A stretch of 64,000 nt of DNA from contig JAGLBA010000005.1 of NCBI GenBank assembly GCA_018260475.1, positions 62,001 through 126,000 on the forward strand, in the 5' to 3' direction. Made by a program: the position numbers and the translations under genes. Below the pieces are notes generated by a model. That model saw only the letters and a program-made list of their open reading frames with translations, ran no database searches and was not told the origin of the DNA. Within the stretch, counting starts at the first letter, position 1. Every line of letters starts with the position of its first letter. Below are positions 7,619 through 16,250 of this stretch, in pieces. The stretch comes from Chryseobacterium sp. (GTDB lineage: Bacteria; Bacteroidota; Bacteroidia; Flavobacteriales; Weeksellaceae).

Positions 7619-9196
7619 ATGCAGGATTCATTAGTAGAATATGGTTATCGCCGCGTGATTATCACCATCACGGCAATTCTCTGCGCCCTTTTGGAAATTG
7701 TGGACTCCACGATTGTAAATGTCGCTTTGAATGAAATGAAGGGAAACCTCGGCGCCACGCTTTCAGAAGTAGGATGGGTCATTACCGCTTATGCCATTGG
7801 GAATGTGATAATCGTTCCAATGACCAGTTGGCTTTCCCAGCAGTTTGGGAGGCGAAACTATTTCGCCGCGTCCATCGTTATTTTTACCATTTGCTCGTTC
7901 CTGTGCGGCAACGCTACTAATATTTGGGAACTCGTATTTTTTAGGTTGGTGCAGGGCATCGGTGGTGGCGCATTGCTGGTGACTTCACAAACCATCATTA
8001 CGGAATCTTACCCCGTGGAAAAGCGCAGCATGGCGCAGGCAATTTATGGTCTGGGCGTGATTATTGGACCTACATTGGGGCCTCCGTTGGGCGGGTATAT
8101 TGTGGATAATTACAGCTGGCCGTACATTTTCTTTATTAATATCCCCATCGGGATTGTCGCCACGCTACTCACTTTGCAGTATGTTCGCAGTCCGAAGTAC
8201 GCCGAAAAAAGAGCCGCCAAAGATGTGGATTGGGCGGGTATTTTCTTGCTCGCCGTATTTGTAGGTTCATTGCAATACATTTTGGAACGCGGCCACGAGG
8301 AAGATTGGTTTGAAAGCCGCATGATTACCACCCTCGCAGCCACCGCATTTGTTTCTTTTATATTATTTCTCTGGCGCGAGTTCACTTTCCGCTATCCGAT
8401 TGTGGAACTTCGTGTTTTGCGAAACGCAAACTTGAGTATAGGCACCGTTATGTCATTCATTTTGGGCTTCGGGTTATATGGTTCTACCTTTATCGTTCCG
8501 CTTTACACCCAAAGTATTCTGGGGTGGACGGCTTTGCAGTCCGGTGCGCTGATGATTCCCGCCGCACTCACCACCGCATTTATGATGCCGATAATTGCCA
8601 ACCTGATTAGCCGTGGCGTGAAACAACAATTTTTGGTCGCCTTGGGCTTCTTGTTATTCTTTATTTATAGTTTTTGGGGCTACAAAATCATCACGCCGGA
8701 CACCTCCAAAGACGCATTTTTTTGGATGCTTATGGTGCGTGGTGCCGGTTTGGGGCTATTATTCATACCTATCACCTCGCTTTCCCTGAGTACTTTGAAG
8801 GGGCAAGAGATCGGTCAGGGCGCGTCTTTCACAGGGATGATGCGGCAGTTGGGCGGCTCCTTCGGCATCGCGGCGATCACCACTTTCATGTCCAAACAAA
8901 ACTCCAAACACGCAGCCAATCTCGCCGAACATTTGAATATCACTGATTTCGCCGTACAGCAGCGCATCGCTGGCCTAAAAGCCAGTTTCATGGCAAAAGG
9001 CATGACGCCGGATGTCGCGATGCAATCTGCCTACAAGGTCCTCCAATACTCCGTCTCCAAGCAGGCCGCTGTGCTCTCTTATATGGATGTATTTTTGTAC
9101 CTCGGTTTGCTGTTTTTATTCTGCATTCCATTCGTACTCTTGGTTCAGGAGCGCAAGGGTAGGGAACCTATAGACCTCAGCGAAGCCATGCACTGA
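7619..9196 (+). CDS. DHA2-family drug:H+ antiporter (EmrB/QacA type)
   Basis: 525 residues with about 14 hydrophobic segments, the count typical of the DHA2 branch of the major facilitator superfamily. The N-terminal segment contains the family signature (LLEIVDSTIVNVALNEM) and the loop 2-3 motif (WLSQQFGRR). The fifth helix region reads IIGPTLGPPLGGYIVD, the antiporter motif C. It would export hydrophobic toxic compounds using the proton gradient, through the membrane-fusion protein and TolC-like channel encoded just upstream. Last gene of the operon; no clear simple terminator, but a structured GC-rich element follows. Confidence 0.92.
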   Translation: MQDSLVEYGYRRVIITITAILCALLEIVDSTIVNVALNEMKGNLGATLSEVGWVITAYAIGNVIIVPMTSWLSQQFGRRNYFAASIVIFTICSFLCGNATNIWELVFFRLVQGIGGGALLVTSQTIITESYPVEKRSMAQAIYGLGVIIGPTLGPPLGGYIVDNYSWPYIFFINIPIGIVATLLTLQYVRSPKYAEKRAAKDVDWAGIFLLAVFVGSLQYILERGHEEDWFESRMITTLAATAFVSFILFLWREFTFRYPIVELRVLRNANLSIGTVMSFILGFGLYGSTFIVPLYTQSILGWTALQSGALMIPAALTTAFMMPIIANLISRGVKQQFLVALGFLLFFIYSFWGYKIITPDTSKDAFFWMLMVRGAGLGLLFIPITSLSLSTLKGQEIGQGASFTGMMRQLGGSFGIAAITTFMSKQNSKHAANLAEHLNITDFAVQQRIAGLKASFMAKGMTPDVAMQSAYKVLQYSVSKQAAVLSYMDVFLYLGLLFLFCIPFVLLVQERKGREPIDLSEAMH

Positions 9197-9214
9197 TTTT
9201 TGGGCGTGTCCCGC

Positions 9215-9312
9215 TGCCATTATTGCGGCGGCCGAAAGGCCGCCGCAATAATGGCAGGCGCGCCGGGCTGCTTGTGGCTTCGGTACCGTTTTGCCTTTTT
9301 GGGCAAAAACGG
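9215..9312. repeat. GC-rich structured element: 19-bp stem with GAAA loop plus second hairpin
   Basis: The stretch 9197-9591 between emrB and corA holds no gene. At 9215-9233 and 9238-9256 lie two perfect 19-bp complementary arms separated by GAAA. At 9286-9312 a second hairpin (CCGTTTTGCC with GGCAAAAACGG, one bulge) follows. The block to about 9370 is far richer in GC than its surroundings. Short open frames over it on both strands are explained by the structure. It may be an interspersed repeat family or a structured RNA; terminator function after emrB is also possible although no T-run directly follows the first stem. Confidence 0.6.
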
Positions 9313-9591
9313 CACACCTCCATTCTGTCGGTCCACCGCATCCCTCACGCATGCGCGCGCCAACCTGCGGTACCTGCAATCCAAATCCTCTACCATTCTC
9401 TATGTTATAAAAAAATTAAAAAAAGATTAGAACGCAGAGGGTTCAGATTTGAAAATGGAAAATAGTTTCGCAGAGGCGCTTCGCTTACATCGAGCCAAAT
9501 ATCGTCATCACAGCGCTTTCGCAAACCAAAAAAAATAAGAATTAAAATATATTTCTTTCTGTGTTCAGAAAACTCCGCTTGACAAGCTATC

Positions 9592-10488
9592 TTACCACTT
9601 TTTCCTTCGGAAATAGATAAAAGTACAAATCACGATCAGCAACATCAGCCCGAGCGTTGCAAAATAGCCGTATTTCGTATGCAGTTCTGGCATATTGTCG
9701 AAATTCATACCGTAAAGTCCTGCGATAAAGGTAATTGGTAAAAAATAAACAGAATATATGGCCAACAGTTTCATTACTTGGTTGGCCTTTTGGTCGGTTA
9801 GCGCCAGGAACATCGAGATTAAGTTGGTCACTTGGGCATTCAGATGGTCGAAATCCGCTATTACATCTTTGTGTTTGTCTTTCAGGTCGGTAAATGCAGA
9901 ATTTGAAATCTCCAACTGCCGAAAATGATTCACCCAATCGGTGGATATATTTAGGATTCTCGTGTTCAGACCGGCTTTTCTTTTAAGTTTATAAAGTCGG
10001 CGGATTTGGCCAGAACTGCTGGTGTTTTTCATGAAAATCTCATTTTCCAGCTTGTCCAGAATATCCAAAAGATTTTTAGATTCGTCATCGAATGTACGCA
10101 TCACTTTTAGCGCAATATCCAATGCCACATCTTCCGCTTTAGGATTTTCATAACTGGAAATTTCATTTTTTAATTCGTAGATACTGCGGTTTTTTAGTCG
10201 ATGCACTGTAATTACCGTTTCACCAACCAAAAAAACACTCACCTTGGTACTCACATCGCTGATGGTATTCAGAGTGCTGCGCTCCAGTTCTGTGTTTTCC
10301 CGCATGAGGAAAAATTTCACATTTCCCGCTTGCTCATACTTAGGAAGGTGGTTAGGGTCTATGGTGTCCTCCAGGAGGAGCATATCTATATCGTAGGTGG
10401 TGTGCAGAAATTGGAAATCCTCCGGTGTAGGCATTTCTACATCGACCCATTCGCAATGATCATTCTTATAAGCGGTATTGATTGGCAT
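9592..10488 (-). CDS. corA: CorA-family divalent cation transporter
   Basis: 298 residues. The C-terminus has the two membrane helices of CorA with the diagnostic YGMNFDNMP (GMN motif) between them and a basic tail (YFRRKKW). The long N-terminal part forms the cytosolic funnel with its helical stalk (roughly 130-240). CorA pentamers carry Mg2+ (also Co2+ or Ni2+) into the cell down the membrane potential. The gene stands alone on the minus strand, divergent from the FabH-like gene. The length is somewhat short but within the range of Bacteroidota CorA-like proteins. Confidence 0.9.
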   Translation of the reverse strand: MPINTAYKNDHCEWVDVEMPTPEDFQFLHTTYDIDMLLLEDTIDPNHLPKYEQAGNVKFFLMRENTELERSTLNTISDVSTKVSVFLVGETVITVHRLKNRSIYELKNEISSYENPKAEDVALDIALKVMRTFDDESKNLLDILDKLENEIFMKNTSSSGQIRRLYKLKRKAGLNTRILNISTDWVNHFRQLEISNSAFTDLKDKHKDVIADFDHLNAQVTNLISMFLALTDQKANQVMKLLAIYSVYFLPITFIAGLYGMNFDNMPELHTKYGYFATLGLMLLIVICTFIYFRRKKW

Positions 10489-10586
10489 ACTGCAAATTTA
10501 ACAAAATTTGGTTTCCATAGAGAATAGGGTTGTAATTATAGTACTATTTTCTGAATAAAAATTATATTTGTAAAATTTTATTTTTG

Positions 10587-11609
10587 ATGTTGAAAAGTAT
10601 TATCAAAGGCACTGGGCATTTTGTTCCGGAAAATGTAGTCACCAACGAGGATTTGGCTAAACGAATGTCCACCACTGACGAGTGGATTACCGAGCGCACC
10701 GGCATCAAAGAACGCCACCACCGCGCAAACCGCAACGATTCCGAAATAACTACTGCCTATTTAGGCTGCAAAGCCTCCGAAATGGCTATGAAAAACGCAG
10801 CAATCACAGCACAAGAAATAGACCATATTATCTTCGCTACGCTTTCCTCGGATTATTTTTTTCCGGGAAATGGCGTGCTCTTGCAGGAGATGCTGGGCTG
10901 CCGTACCATTGGCGCTTTGGATGTCCGCAACCAATGTTCGGGTTTTGTGTATGCGATGAGCGTGGCGAATGCCTTTATTAAGTCTGGTCTTTATAAAAAT
11001 ATATTAGTGGTAGGTGCCGAAATCCATTCCTTTGGATTAGACTTTTCCGATGCCGGCCGTGGAATATCCGTGATATTTGGTGATGGGGCGGGCGCCGTGG
11101 TGCTCTCTGCTTCGGAAGATGAAAATGCGGGCGATATCCTCGCCGTGAATTTGCATTCCGAGGGGAAATATGCCGAGGAACTTTGCACGAAATTCCCTGG
11201 TTCGAAGTTCGGATGGAGCGACCGCATGCATCTTGAGCCAGAGGCTGTGACTGACCATGAAATTTACCCGATTATGAACGGTAATTTTGTTTTCAAACAT
11301 GCGGTGACGCGCTTCCCGGAAACCATTGCTGAGGCTTTGGCAGATGCCGGAAAATCAGTGGAAGATTTGGATTTATTCATCCCGCACCAAGCGAATTTGC
11401 GTATATCTCAGTTTGTGCAGCAAAAATTGGGACTGCCGGACGAAAAGGTTTTCAACAATATTCAAAAATATGGCAATACCACGGCGGCGTCTATCCCGCT
11501 TGCCCTCAGCGAGGCGGTAGAGCAGGGCAGACTGAAACGCGGCGACCTCTTGTGTATGTCGGCTTTCGGTAGCGGTTTTACTTGGGGAAGTGTACTGTTG
11601 AATTATTAG
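10587..11609 (+). CDS. 3-oxoacyl-ACP synthase III (FabH) family protein
   Basis: 340 residues from the ATG at 10587 (an in-frame TTG directly before is less likely). The thiolase fold has the FabH catalytic triad: Cys at about residue 117 in DVRNQCSGF, His in FIPHQANLRI and Asn in YGNTTAASIP. It condenses an acyl-CoA or acyl-ACP with malonyl-ACP. The N-terminal signature TDEWITERTGIKER is typical. Bacteroidota usually carry several FabH-like genes, and the main one sits with plsX and rpmF; this copy stands alone, so it may serve a specialised lipid or other substrate. A TATATTTG -7-like element lies at 10563-10570 but lacks a good -33 box. Confidence 0.85.
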   Translation: MLKSIIKGTGHFVPENVVTNEDLAKRMSTTDEWITERTGIKERHHRANRNDSEITTAYLGCKASEMAMKNAAITAQEIDHIIFATLSSDYFFPGNGVLLQEMLGCRTIGALDVRNQCSGFVYAMSVANAFIKSGLYKNILVVGAEIHSFGLDFSDAGRGISVIFGDGAGAVVLSASEDENAGDILAVNLHSEGKYAEELCTKFPGSKFGWSDRMHLEPEAVTDHEIYPIMNGNFVFKHAVTRFPETIAEALADAGKSVEDLDLFIPHQANLRISQFVQQKLGLPDEKVFNNIQKYGNTTAASIPLALSEAVEQGRLKRGDLLCMSAFGSGFTWGSVLLNY

Positions 11610-11650
11610 GGATTTATGGTAAGGTATTAAGTATTTGGGTAGCATGGATT

Positions 11651-11877
11651 CTTTATTTTATCTCTAAATCTCCGGTCTTTTAGCAATAGATACAGATGGC
11701 TTTCTTATCTTCAACTATAACCTTATGCTTTTATAGTACTTTAGCATGGACTTATAGTTTCATTACTCTCTGTTCTGGTGATTATTTCATATGATAAGGT
11801 GTTTGGCTGTGTCATTGAAAGTTGCCAAATTTCTTTAGCCAACTAACAACAGTCTTTCTGCATTGAACACCGTACTT
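11651..11877 (-). pseudogene. Decayed IS3-family transposase OrfA fragment
   Basis: Reading the minus strand from 11877 gives KYGVQCRKTVVSWLKKFGNF, matching the helix-turn-helix region of IS3-family OrfA proteins. The same frame continues with TPYHMK, SPEQRVMKL, AKVL, KHK and DKKAI, the usual order of OrfA motifs, but is interrupted by at least four stop codons. No OrfB, start region or inverted repeats remain. It is an old relic between the FabH-like gene and the phytase-like gene and explains most of this 340-bp gap. Confidence 0.65.
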
Positions 11878-11883
11878 CAATGT

Positions 11884-11919
11884 GCAACAAAAATTCCCAA
11901 CATATATGCCGGGAATTTT
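11884..11919 (-). terminator. Terminator of the phytase-like gene
   Basis: AAAATTCCC at 11890-11898 pairs with GGGAATTTT at 11911-11919. Read on the minus strand the stem is followed by a T-tract, 29 bp after the stop at 11948. Confidence 0.65.
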
Positions 11920-11947
11920 ATAATAAATTTTGTTTTGAATTAGCTTT

Positions 11948-13204
11948 TTATTGGATATCTACCACATACATGGTTCCGTTATCCACTTTTCCGCTTTTAG
12001 GGAGAATTTTTGCAATCGGGTTTCCGGATCCACCATCTACTATACCGAAATCATCATCATTAAAAACAGCAATTTTGTTGTTGCCAAGATAGACGATACC
12101 TTCAAATTTATCGTGCTCATAGCCTAGTTTCGCAACCAAATCAACCGCCAAACTTTTAGAAACCGGAGCGATTTTAGCAGCTGTCAGTTCTTCCCATGTC
12201 AGTTGTTCTAATGCTTTTCCATTTACCAAAAGACCGTCCACATCCGCTGGATTTGCCGCCGAAACATCGGTCGCACCGGATAGGTTAATACGATAAACAC
12301 GCTTGATTCCGCCTTGTGATCCATAGCTTCCATCTCTCTCAACTACCAAAAATTCGTTGTTGTTGATGGCGGTAATGTCAGAATTGGAATCGGATTTCCC
12401 ACCTTCCTGCTTGTATAAAAATTGTCTTGTAGCGCCCGTTGCAAGATCGAAAGTTACGATTCTTGTAAGGGTTTTGTTAGTCGCCGTTGTAGGAACCAAC
12501 ATTGCCGACTGCATAATGCCCACCAAAGTTTTCCCGTCTGGAGTGATGCAAAGTCCCTCCATACCGCGGTTTGGTTTTCTTTTAGCAAAAACCGCCGGAA
12601 GTTTTCTCGCACCTGTGTCCACACCGATTGGGCTGATTCTTTCCAATTCCTTGCCGCTGGCGTCATAGTGTACGATATGCGGACCGTATTCATCGGATAC
12701 CCAGAAAGTTCCGTCTGCTGCTGCCACGATGCTTTCGGAATCCAGGCCGTATCTGTCAGTTCCCAGTATGGCTCCATTTGCGTCGTAAGCAATTTCGCCC
12801 GTGCTGCCCACGCCCGCTGGGTTTGGTAATCCAGTGATAGGTGCGCCGGATGGGTCTTTAAGTTTGATATAGTTTAGGACCTCTATTTTCCCGTCTGCAT
12901 TTAGCTTGAAATGCATGATAGTAGGTGTGAAAGTAGGTGCAAGGAATTTTTTTCCGCCATTGAAATCTGTGTTTGGTCCACGGTCTGTGATTAGGTAAAA
13001 TTCTCCTTTGCGGGTAGGGTGCGATGCCGCTCCGGATCCGTAGCCGCCATTACGAACTTGTACCCCGTTTATGGTAGCAAGTGTAGTTGCAGGGAACTCC
13101 TGAGGGAGCTGTGAATAATTATCTACAATGGTTGTAGTTTCTTCATGTCTGTTGCAGGCAACCGTTGACATTGCTGCCAAAACCGGAATCAAAAATTTTT
13201 TCAT
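11948..13204 (-). CDS. Lipoprotein with esterase-like activity of phytase domain
   Basis: 418 residues from the ATG at 13202-13204 (MKKFLIPVLA); eleven extra codons upstream precede the signal peptide and are rejected. The lipobox STVAC places the lipid-anchored Cys at about residue 17. The rest matches the phytase-like esterase family (Pfam phytase-like): a beta-propeller with segments such as FYLITDRGPNTDF, WVSDEYGPHIVHY, GMEGLCITPDGKTL, and FEGIVYLGNNKIAVFNDDD near the end. Such proteins are secreted or surface phosphoesterase candidates; the true substrate is unknown. Single gene with its own terminator. Confidence 0.82.
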   Translation of the reverse strand: MKKFLIPVLAAMSTVACNRHEETTTIVDNYSQLPQEFPATTLATINGVQVRNGGYGSGAASHPTRKGEFYLITDRGPNTDFNGGKKFLAPTFTPTIMHFKLNADGKIEVLNYIKLKDPSGAPITGLPNPAGVGSTGEIAYDANGAILGTDRYGLDSESIVAAADGTFWVSDEYGPHIVHYDASGKELERISPIGVDTGARKLPAVFAKRKPNRGMEGLCITPDGKTLVGIMQSAMLVPTTATNKTLTRIVTFDLATGATRQFLYKQEGGKSDSNSDITAINNNEFLVVERDGSYGSQGGIKRVYRINLSGATDVSAANPADVDGLLVNGKALEQLTWEELTAAKIAPVSKSLAVDLVAKLGYEHDKFEGIVYLGNNKIAVFNDDDFGIVDGGSGNPIAKILPKSGKVDNGTMYVVDIQ

Positions 13205-13284
13205 AATGTTTGTGCTCAATTTTAGCAAAAGTAACACTACAAAATGAACAGATGTTTAAGGATTTGATAACAAAAGATTAATAA

Positions 13285-13692
13285 TCAATCGAGCAAAGCA
13301 AGTGTGTTTTGGTCTTTTTTGCCTCCAAAAAATTTATCTAATGCTTTTTCGAAAATTTTAGTAGCATCTTTATCAATTTCGGCAAATAGTGTCATGGATG
13401 ATTGGAGTTTTAAATCATCTGGTGAGCCAAAAATCGTAATAGGATTTTGTTTGTCTAAAGCCAGGAGGACATCGGTTATTTCTCTCAACCTTGCGCCCAA
13501 AACAGGATGAAGGAGATAGTCTTCGGCTTCCTTTCTGTTTTTTATAGCGTAAAATTTTGCGGTTTCGCTTCTGCCCAGTCCTGCAATTTGCGGGAATATG
13601 TACCACATCCAATGACTGCGTTTTCGTCCGTTTTGAATTTCAGAAAGGGCAATCGAATAATCTTTTTCCTGTGCTTTTAGAAATCTTTCCAT
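13285..13692 (-). CDS. DUF1810 family protein
   Basis: 135 residues from the ATG at 13690-13692 (MERFLKAQEKDY), where the family normally begins; an upstream in-frame ATG adds 18 unrelated residues. The pattern KRSHWMWYIFPQIAGLG is the signature of DUF1810, followed by a four-helix region. The family resembles NTP- or calpastatin-like small cytosolic proteins, and its function is not established. Stand-alone gene between the phytase-like lipoprotein and menC. Confidence 0.85.
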   Translation of the reverse strand: MERFLKAQEKDYSIALSEIQNGRKRSHWMWYIFPQIAGLGRSETAKFYAIKNRKEAEDYLLHPVLGARLREITDVLLALDKQNPITIFGSPDDLKLQSSMTLFAEIDKDATKIFEKALDKFFGGKKDQNTLALLD

Positions 13693-13871
13693 GTGTTTTG
13701 TAATTATTTTATCGATTTGATTTAAAATTTTTAAGCCCACTTGCAAAATTTAATTCCTATTAAAGCGATACAACGATCAATTAGCAAACGCTAGTTTGTA
13801 ACTCTGGTTGCGCTTAAGAAAAGTATTTTAGTTCAAAACGAAATCTAATCCTTCGCACATACGAAGGTTTT

Positions 13872-14972
13872 TTATTTTTTGTAAAAAAGTCTATCGCCTT
13901 CCAAATACAGCTTTGTTTCAAAATTATTGGTGAAAAGTCCCCCGGTTCCCAGTCCTTGAGGAATTTTTGGATTTTTCGTAAAGGTGTACTGCGCGATGGC
14001 ATTCAAACCGATATTGCTTTCTAAAGCCGATGTGATCCACCAGCCGATATGCCGTTCTTCCGCGAGTGATATCCATTCATCCGTTCCATAAATACCGCCC
14101 ACCAACGATGGTTTCAAAATGATATACTGCGGTTTTATTTCGTCTAAAAGTTCTTTTTTCGCTTCAAAATCAACTACTCCGATTAGTTCCTCGTCCAGAG
14201 CAATCGGCGTCGGTGTGTCAGCGCACAATTCTGCTATAGTTTGCTGGCTGATAGTTGTTGTTTGTTGGTTATTGGTTGTTGGTTGCTTTTTGCCTAGGTC
14301 GTTCTCTGAAACCCGAAACCCGAAACTCTTATCCCGAAACTTGCTTCCCGCTATCATTGGTTGCTCGATAGAGTGGATTTCCAATTCCGCGAGTTCTTGC
14401 AATACAATCCTTGCTTCCTCGAAACTAAAACCGCCGTTGGCATCTACGCGGAGTTCCAATTGGTCTGCCGGAAATTTTTTTCTTAATTCTTTTAAAATCT
14501 CTTTTTCCGTGGGCCAATCTACTCCAATCTTTAATTTGATACAATCAAAACCCTTATTCAGCTTTTCCTGTATTTGATCCTGCATAAATTTCGCATCGCC
14601 CATCCAAATCAATCCGTTGGTTTTTATAGATGAATTTCCTTCGGTAAATTCGGATTTAAAATAAATATCACTACCTTTTTTTAAGTTTAAAATCGCTTGT
14701 TCATAACCAAACCAAATAGAAGGAAAGTGTATGAGTTCATGGCGCAAACAGGCTGCATCTTCATTAATGTTATCACAAAGCCACTGTAATTTTTGTTCGT
14801 ATTCCGGGACATCATCGTAACTCAAACCACGGAAAAGCCCGCATTCGCCGATGCCTTCTTTCTCTCCATCGAAAATTTCGAGGATAAAGGTTTGTTTGGT
14901 ATGAAGTACGCCGCGCGAAGTACCGGCGGGACGCTTAAATTGCAAAATATAGGGATAAAATTTAGCTGTCAT
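13872..14972 (-). CDS. menC: o-Succinylbenzoate synthase (menaquinone pathway)
   Basis: 366 residues, enolase superfamily. It would dehydrate SHCHC to o-succinylbenzoate in menaquinone synthesis. Visible features: the N-terminal capping domain (GEKEGIGECGLF), KLKIGVD with the catalytic Lys, RVDANGGFS with a metal-binding Asp, IHSIEQP with the metal-binding Glu, and IALDEELIG with the third ligand. Between IEQP and IALDEE the protein carries about 35 low-complexity residues (rich in Thr, Gln and Asn) that the family lacks; see the separate entry. The frame stays open, so the enzyme may still be functional, as the insert falls in a loop. The gene lies directly downstream of fbp but is separated from it by a terminator. 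Confidence 0.85.
   Translation of the reverse strand: MTAKFYPYILQFKRPAGTSRGVLHTKQTFILEIFDGEKEGIGECGLFRGLSYDDVPEYEQKLQWLCDNINEDAACLRHELIHFPSIWFGYEQAILNLKKGSDIYFKSEFTEGNSSIKTNGLIWMGDAKFMQDQIQEKLNKGFDCIKLKIGVDWPTEKEILKELRKKFPADQLELRVDANGGFSFEEARIVLQELAELEIHSIEQPMIAGSKFRDKSFGFRVSENDLGKKQPTTNNQQTTTISQQTIAELCADTPTPIALDEELIGVVDFEAKKELLDEIKPQYIILKPSLVGGIYGTDEWISLAEERHIGWWITSALESNIGLNAIAQYTFTKNPKIPQGLGTGGLFTNNFETKLYLEGDRLFYKK
14239..14349. repeat. In-frame low-complexity insertion inside menC
   Basis: About 111 bp made of two repetitive blocks. One reads, on the minus strand, as a CAACAACCAATAACCAACAA-type run; the other has repeated TTTCGGG units. Both look like intergenic repeat DNA of this group rather than coding sequence, and they add about 35 residues to MenC. 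No target duplication is obvious. Confidence 0.6.
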
Positions 14973-14979
14973 AATTGTG

Positions 14980-15013
14980 AATAAAAACAGCCAAAAATTT
15001 TAATTTTTGACTG
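14980..15013 (-). terminator. Terminator of fbp
   Basis: On the minus strand CAGTCAAAAATT pairs with the arm ending GGCTG (one mismatch) and is followed by TTTTTATT, 20 bp after the fbp stop codon. Confidence 0.7.
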
Positions 15014-15033
15014 TGAATTTTAATGAAATTATT

Positions 15034-16053
15034 TTAATCCTTTACCGCATCCATGCGCATAAATTCTTCTGCTTTTTCCACCATTTCCTTGCTGCCCGCG
15101 AAGAATGGTGCGCGCTGATGTAGTTCAGTCGGTTCTATTTCCATGATTCTCCGGAATCCATCGCTCGCTTTTCCGCCCGCTTGTTCTGCCAAGAAAGCCA
15201 TCGGGTTACACTCATATAAAAGCCGCAGTTTTCCGTTCGGCGCTTTCGCGTATGAAGGGTAAATGTAGATGCCGCCTTTAATCATATTTCGGTGGAAATC
15301 AGATACTAGAGAGCCGATATAGCGCGATGTATAAGGGCGATCACCCTCTTCCATTTGGCAATATTTCAAATAATTTTTCACACCCTGCGGGAATTTAGAA
15401 TAATTACCCTCGTTGATAGAGTAAATTTTTCCATTTTCAGGATATTGCATGTTCGGGTGAGAAAGATAGAAAGTTCCCAAAGAAGGATCCAAGGTAAAAC
15501 CGTTCACGCCGTTTCCGGTAGTATATACAATCATTGTTGATGAGCCATATACAACATATCCGGCCGCTACTTGCTCGGTTCCTTTTTGTAGGAAATCTGC
15601 CAGTTGTACGGGTGATCCAGGCTCAGTCAGACGGCGGTAGATGGAGAAAATTGTACCTACGGACACATTCACATCAATGTTCGAGGAACCATCCAGCGGA
15701 TCCATCAAAACAACATATTTGCTCAGGTGGCCATTGTCGCCACATTTTATTTCAATGAAATCATCATTCTCCTCAGAAGCGATTCCGCAAACTACTTCAC
15801 GCTGTGAAAGTGCCTTTATAAAAATATCGTTGGCAAGCACATCCAGTTTTTGCTGGGTCTCCCCTTGGATATTGGTGCGGCCGATATTACCAATGATATC
15901 CGCGATTCCGGCTTTGTTCACCTCACGGTTTACGACTTTCGAAGCAAGACGGATGGCGCTCAGCAGGCGCGAAAGTTCTCCTGAGGAATATTGGAAATCG
16001 TCCTGTTTATCAATAATGAATTCTCCTAAAGTTTGTAATGGCTGATCTGACAT
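15034..16053 (-). CDS. fbp: Fructose-1,6-bisphosphatase class I
   Basis: 339 residues, the usual length. It hydrolyses fructose 1,6-bisphosphate to fructose 6-phosphate, the committed step of gluconeogenesis, in the cytosol. Visible motifs: [18 protein letters not shown] (metal site), [20 protein letters not shown] (metal and catalytic centre), and the substrate site region [20 protein letters not shown]. It is divergent from lysC across about 200 bp and has its own terminator. Gene order with menC downstream does not suggest a shared pathway. Confidence 0.93.
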   Translation of the reverse strand: MSDQPLQTLGEFIIDKQDDFQYSSGELSRLLSAIRLASKVVNREVNKAGIADIIGNIGRTNIQGETQQKLDVLANDIFIKALSQREVVCGIASEENDDFIEIKCGDNGHLSKYVVLMDPLDGSSNIDVNVSVGTIFSIYRRLTEPGSPVQLADFLQKGTEQVAAGYVVYGSSTMIVYTTGNGVNGFTLDPSLGTFYLSHPNMQYPENGKIYSINEGNYSKFPQGVKNYLKYCQMEEGDRPYTSRYIGSLVSDFHRNMIKGGIYIYPSYAKAPNGKLRLLYECNPMAFLAEQAGGKASDGFRRIMEIEPTELHQRAPFFAGSKEMVEKAEEFMRMDAVKD

Positions 16054-16250
16054 ATTGTGTTTTTAAAAATTTTATCAAATTTCGGAAATTTTATTGAAAC
16101 TTTAGCAAATGCTTTTAATTTCTGACGGAAATCATAATATTATTATAGTTTTATGATAATGCATTTTTTTTTCAGTGTTAATTTTAATATTTTTGGAGAT
16201 TATTAATTACAATGATTTTTATAAATCATTGATATGCAAACGATTGAAAG

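Noticed and set aside
9116..9465. Several short open frames on both strands over the GC-rich element
   Set aside because: They arise from the inverted repeat and GC-rich composition, overlap each other, and resemble no protein.
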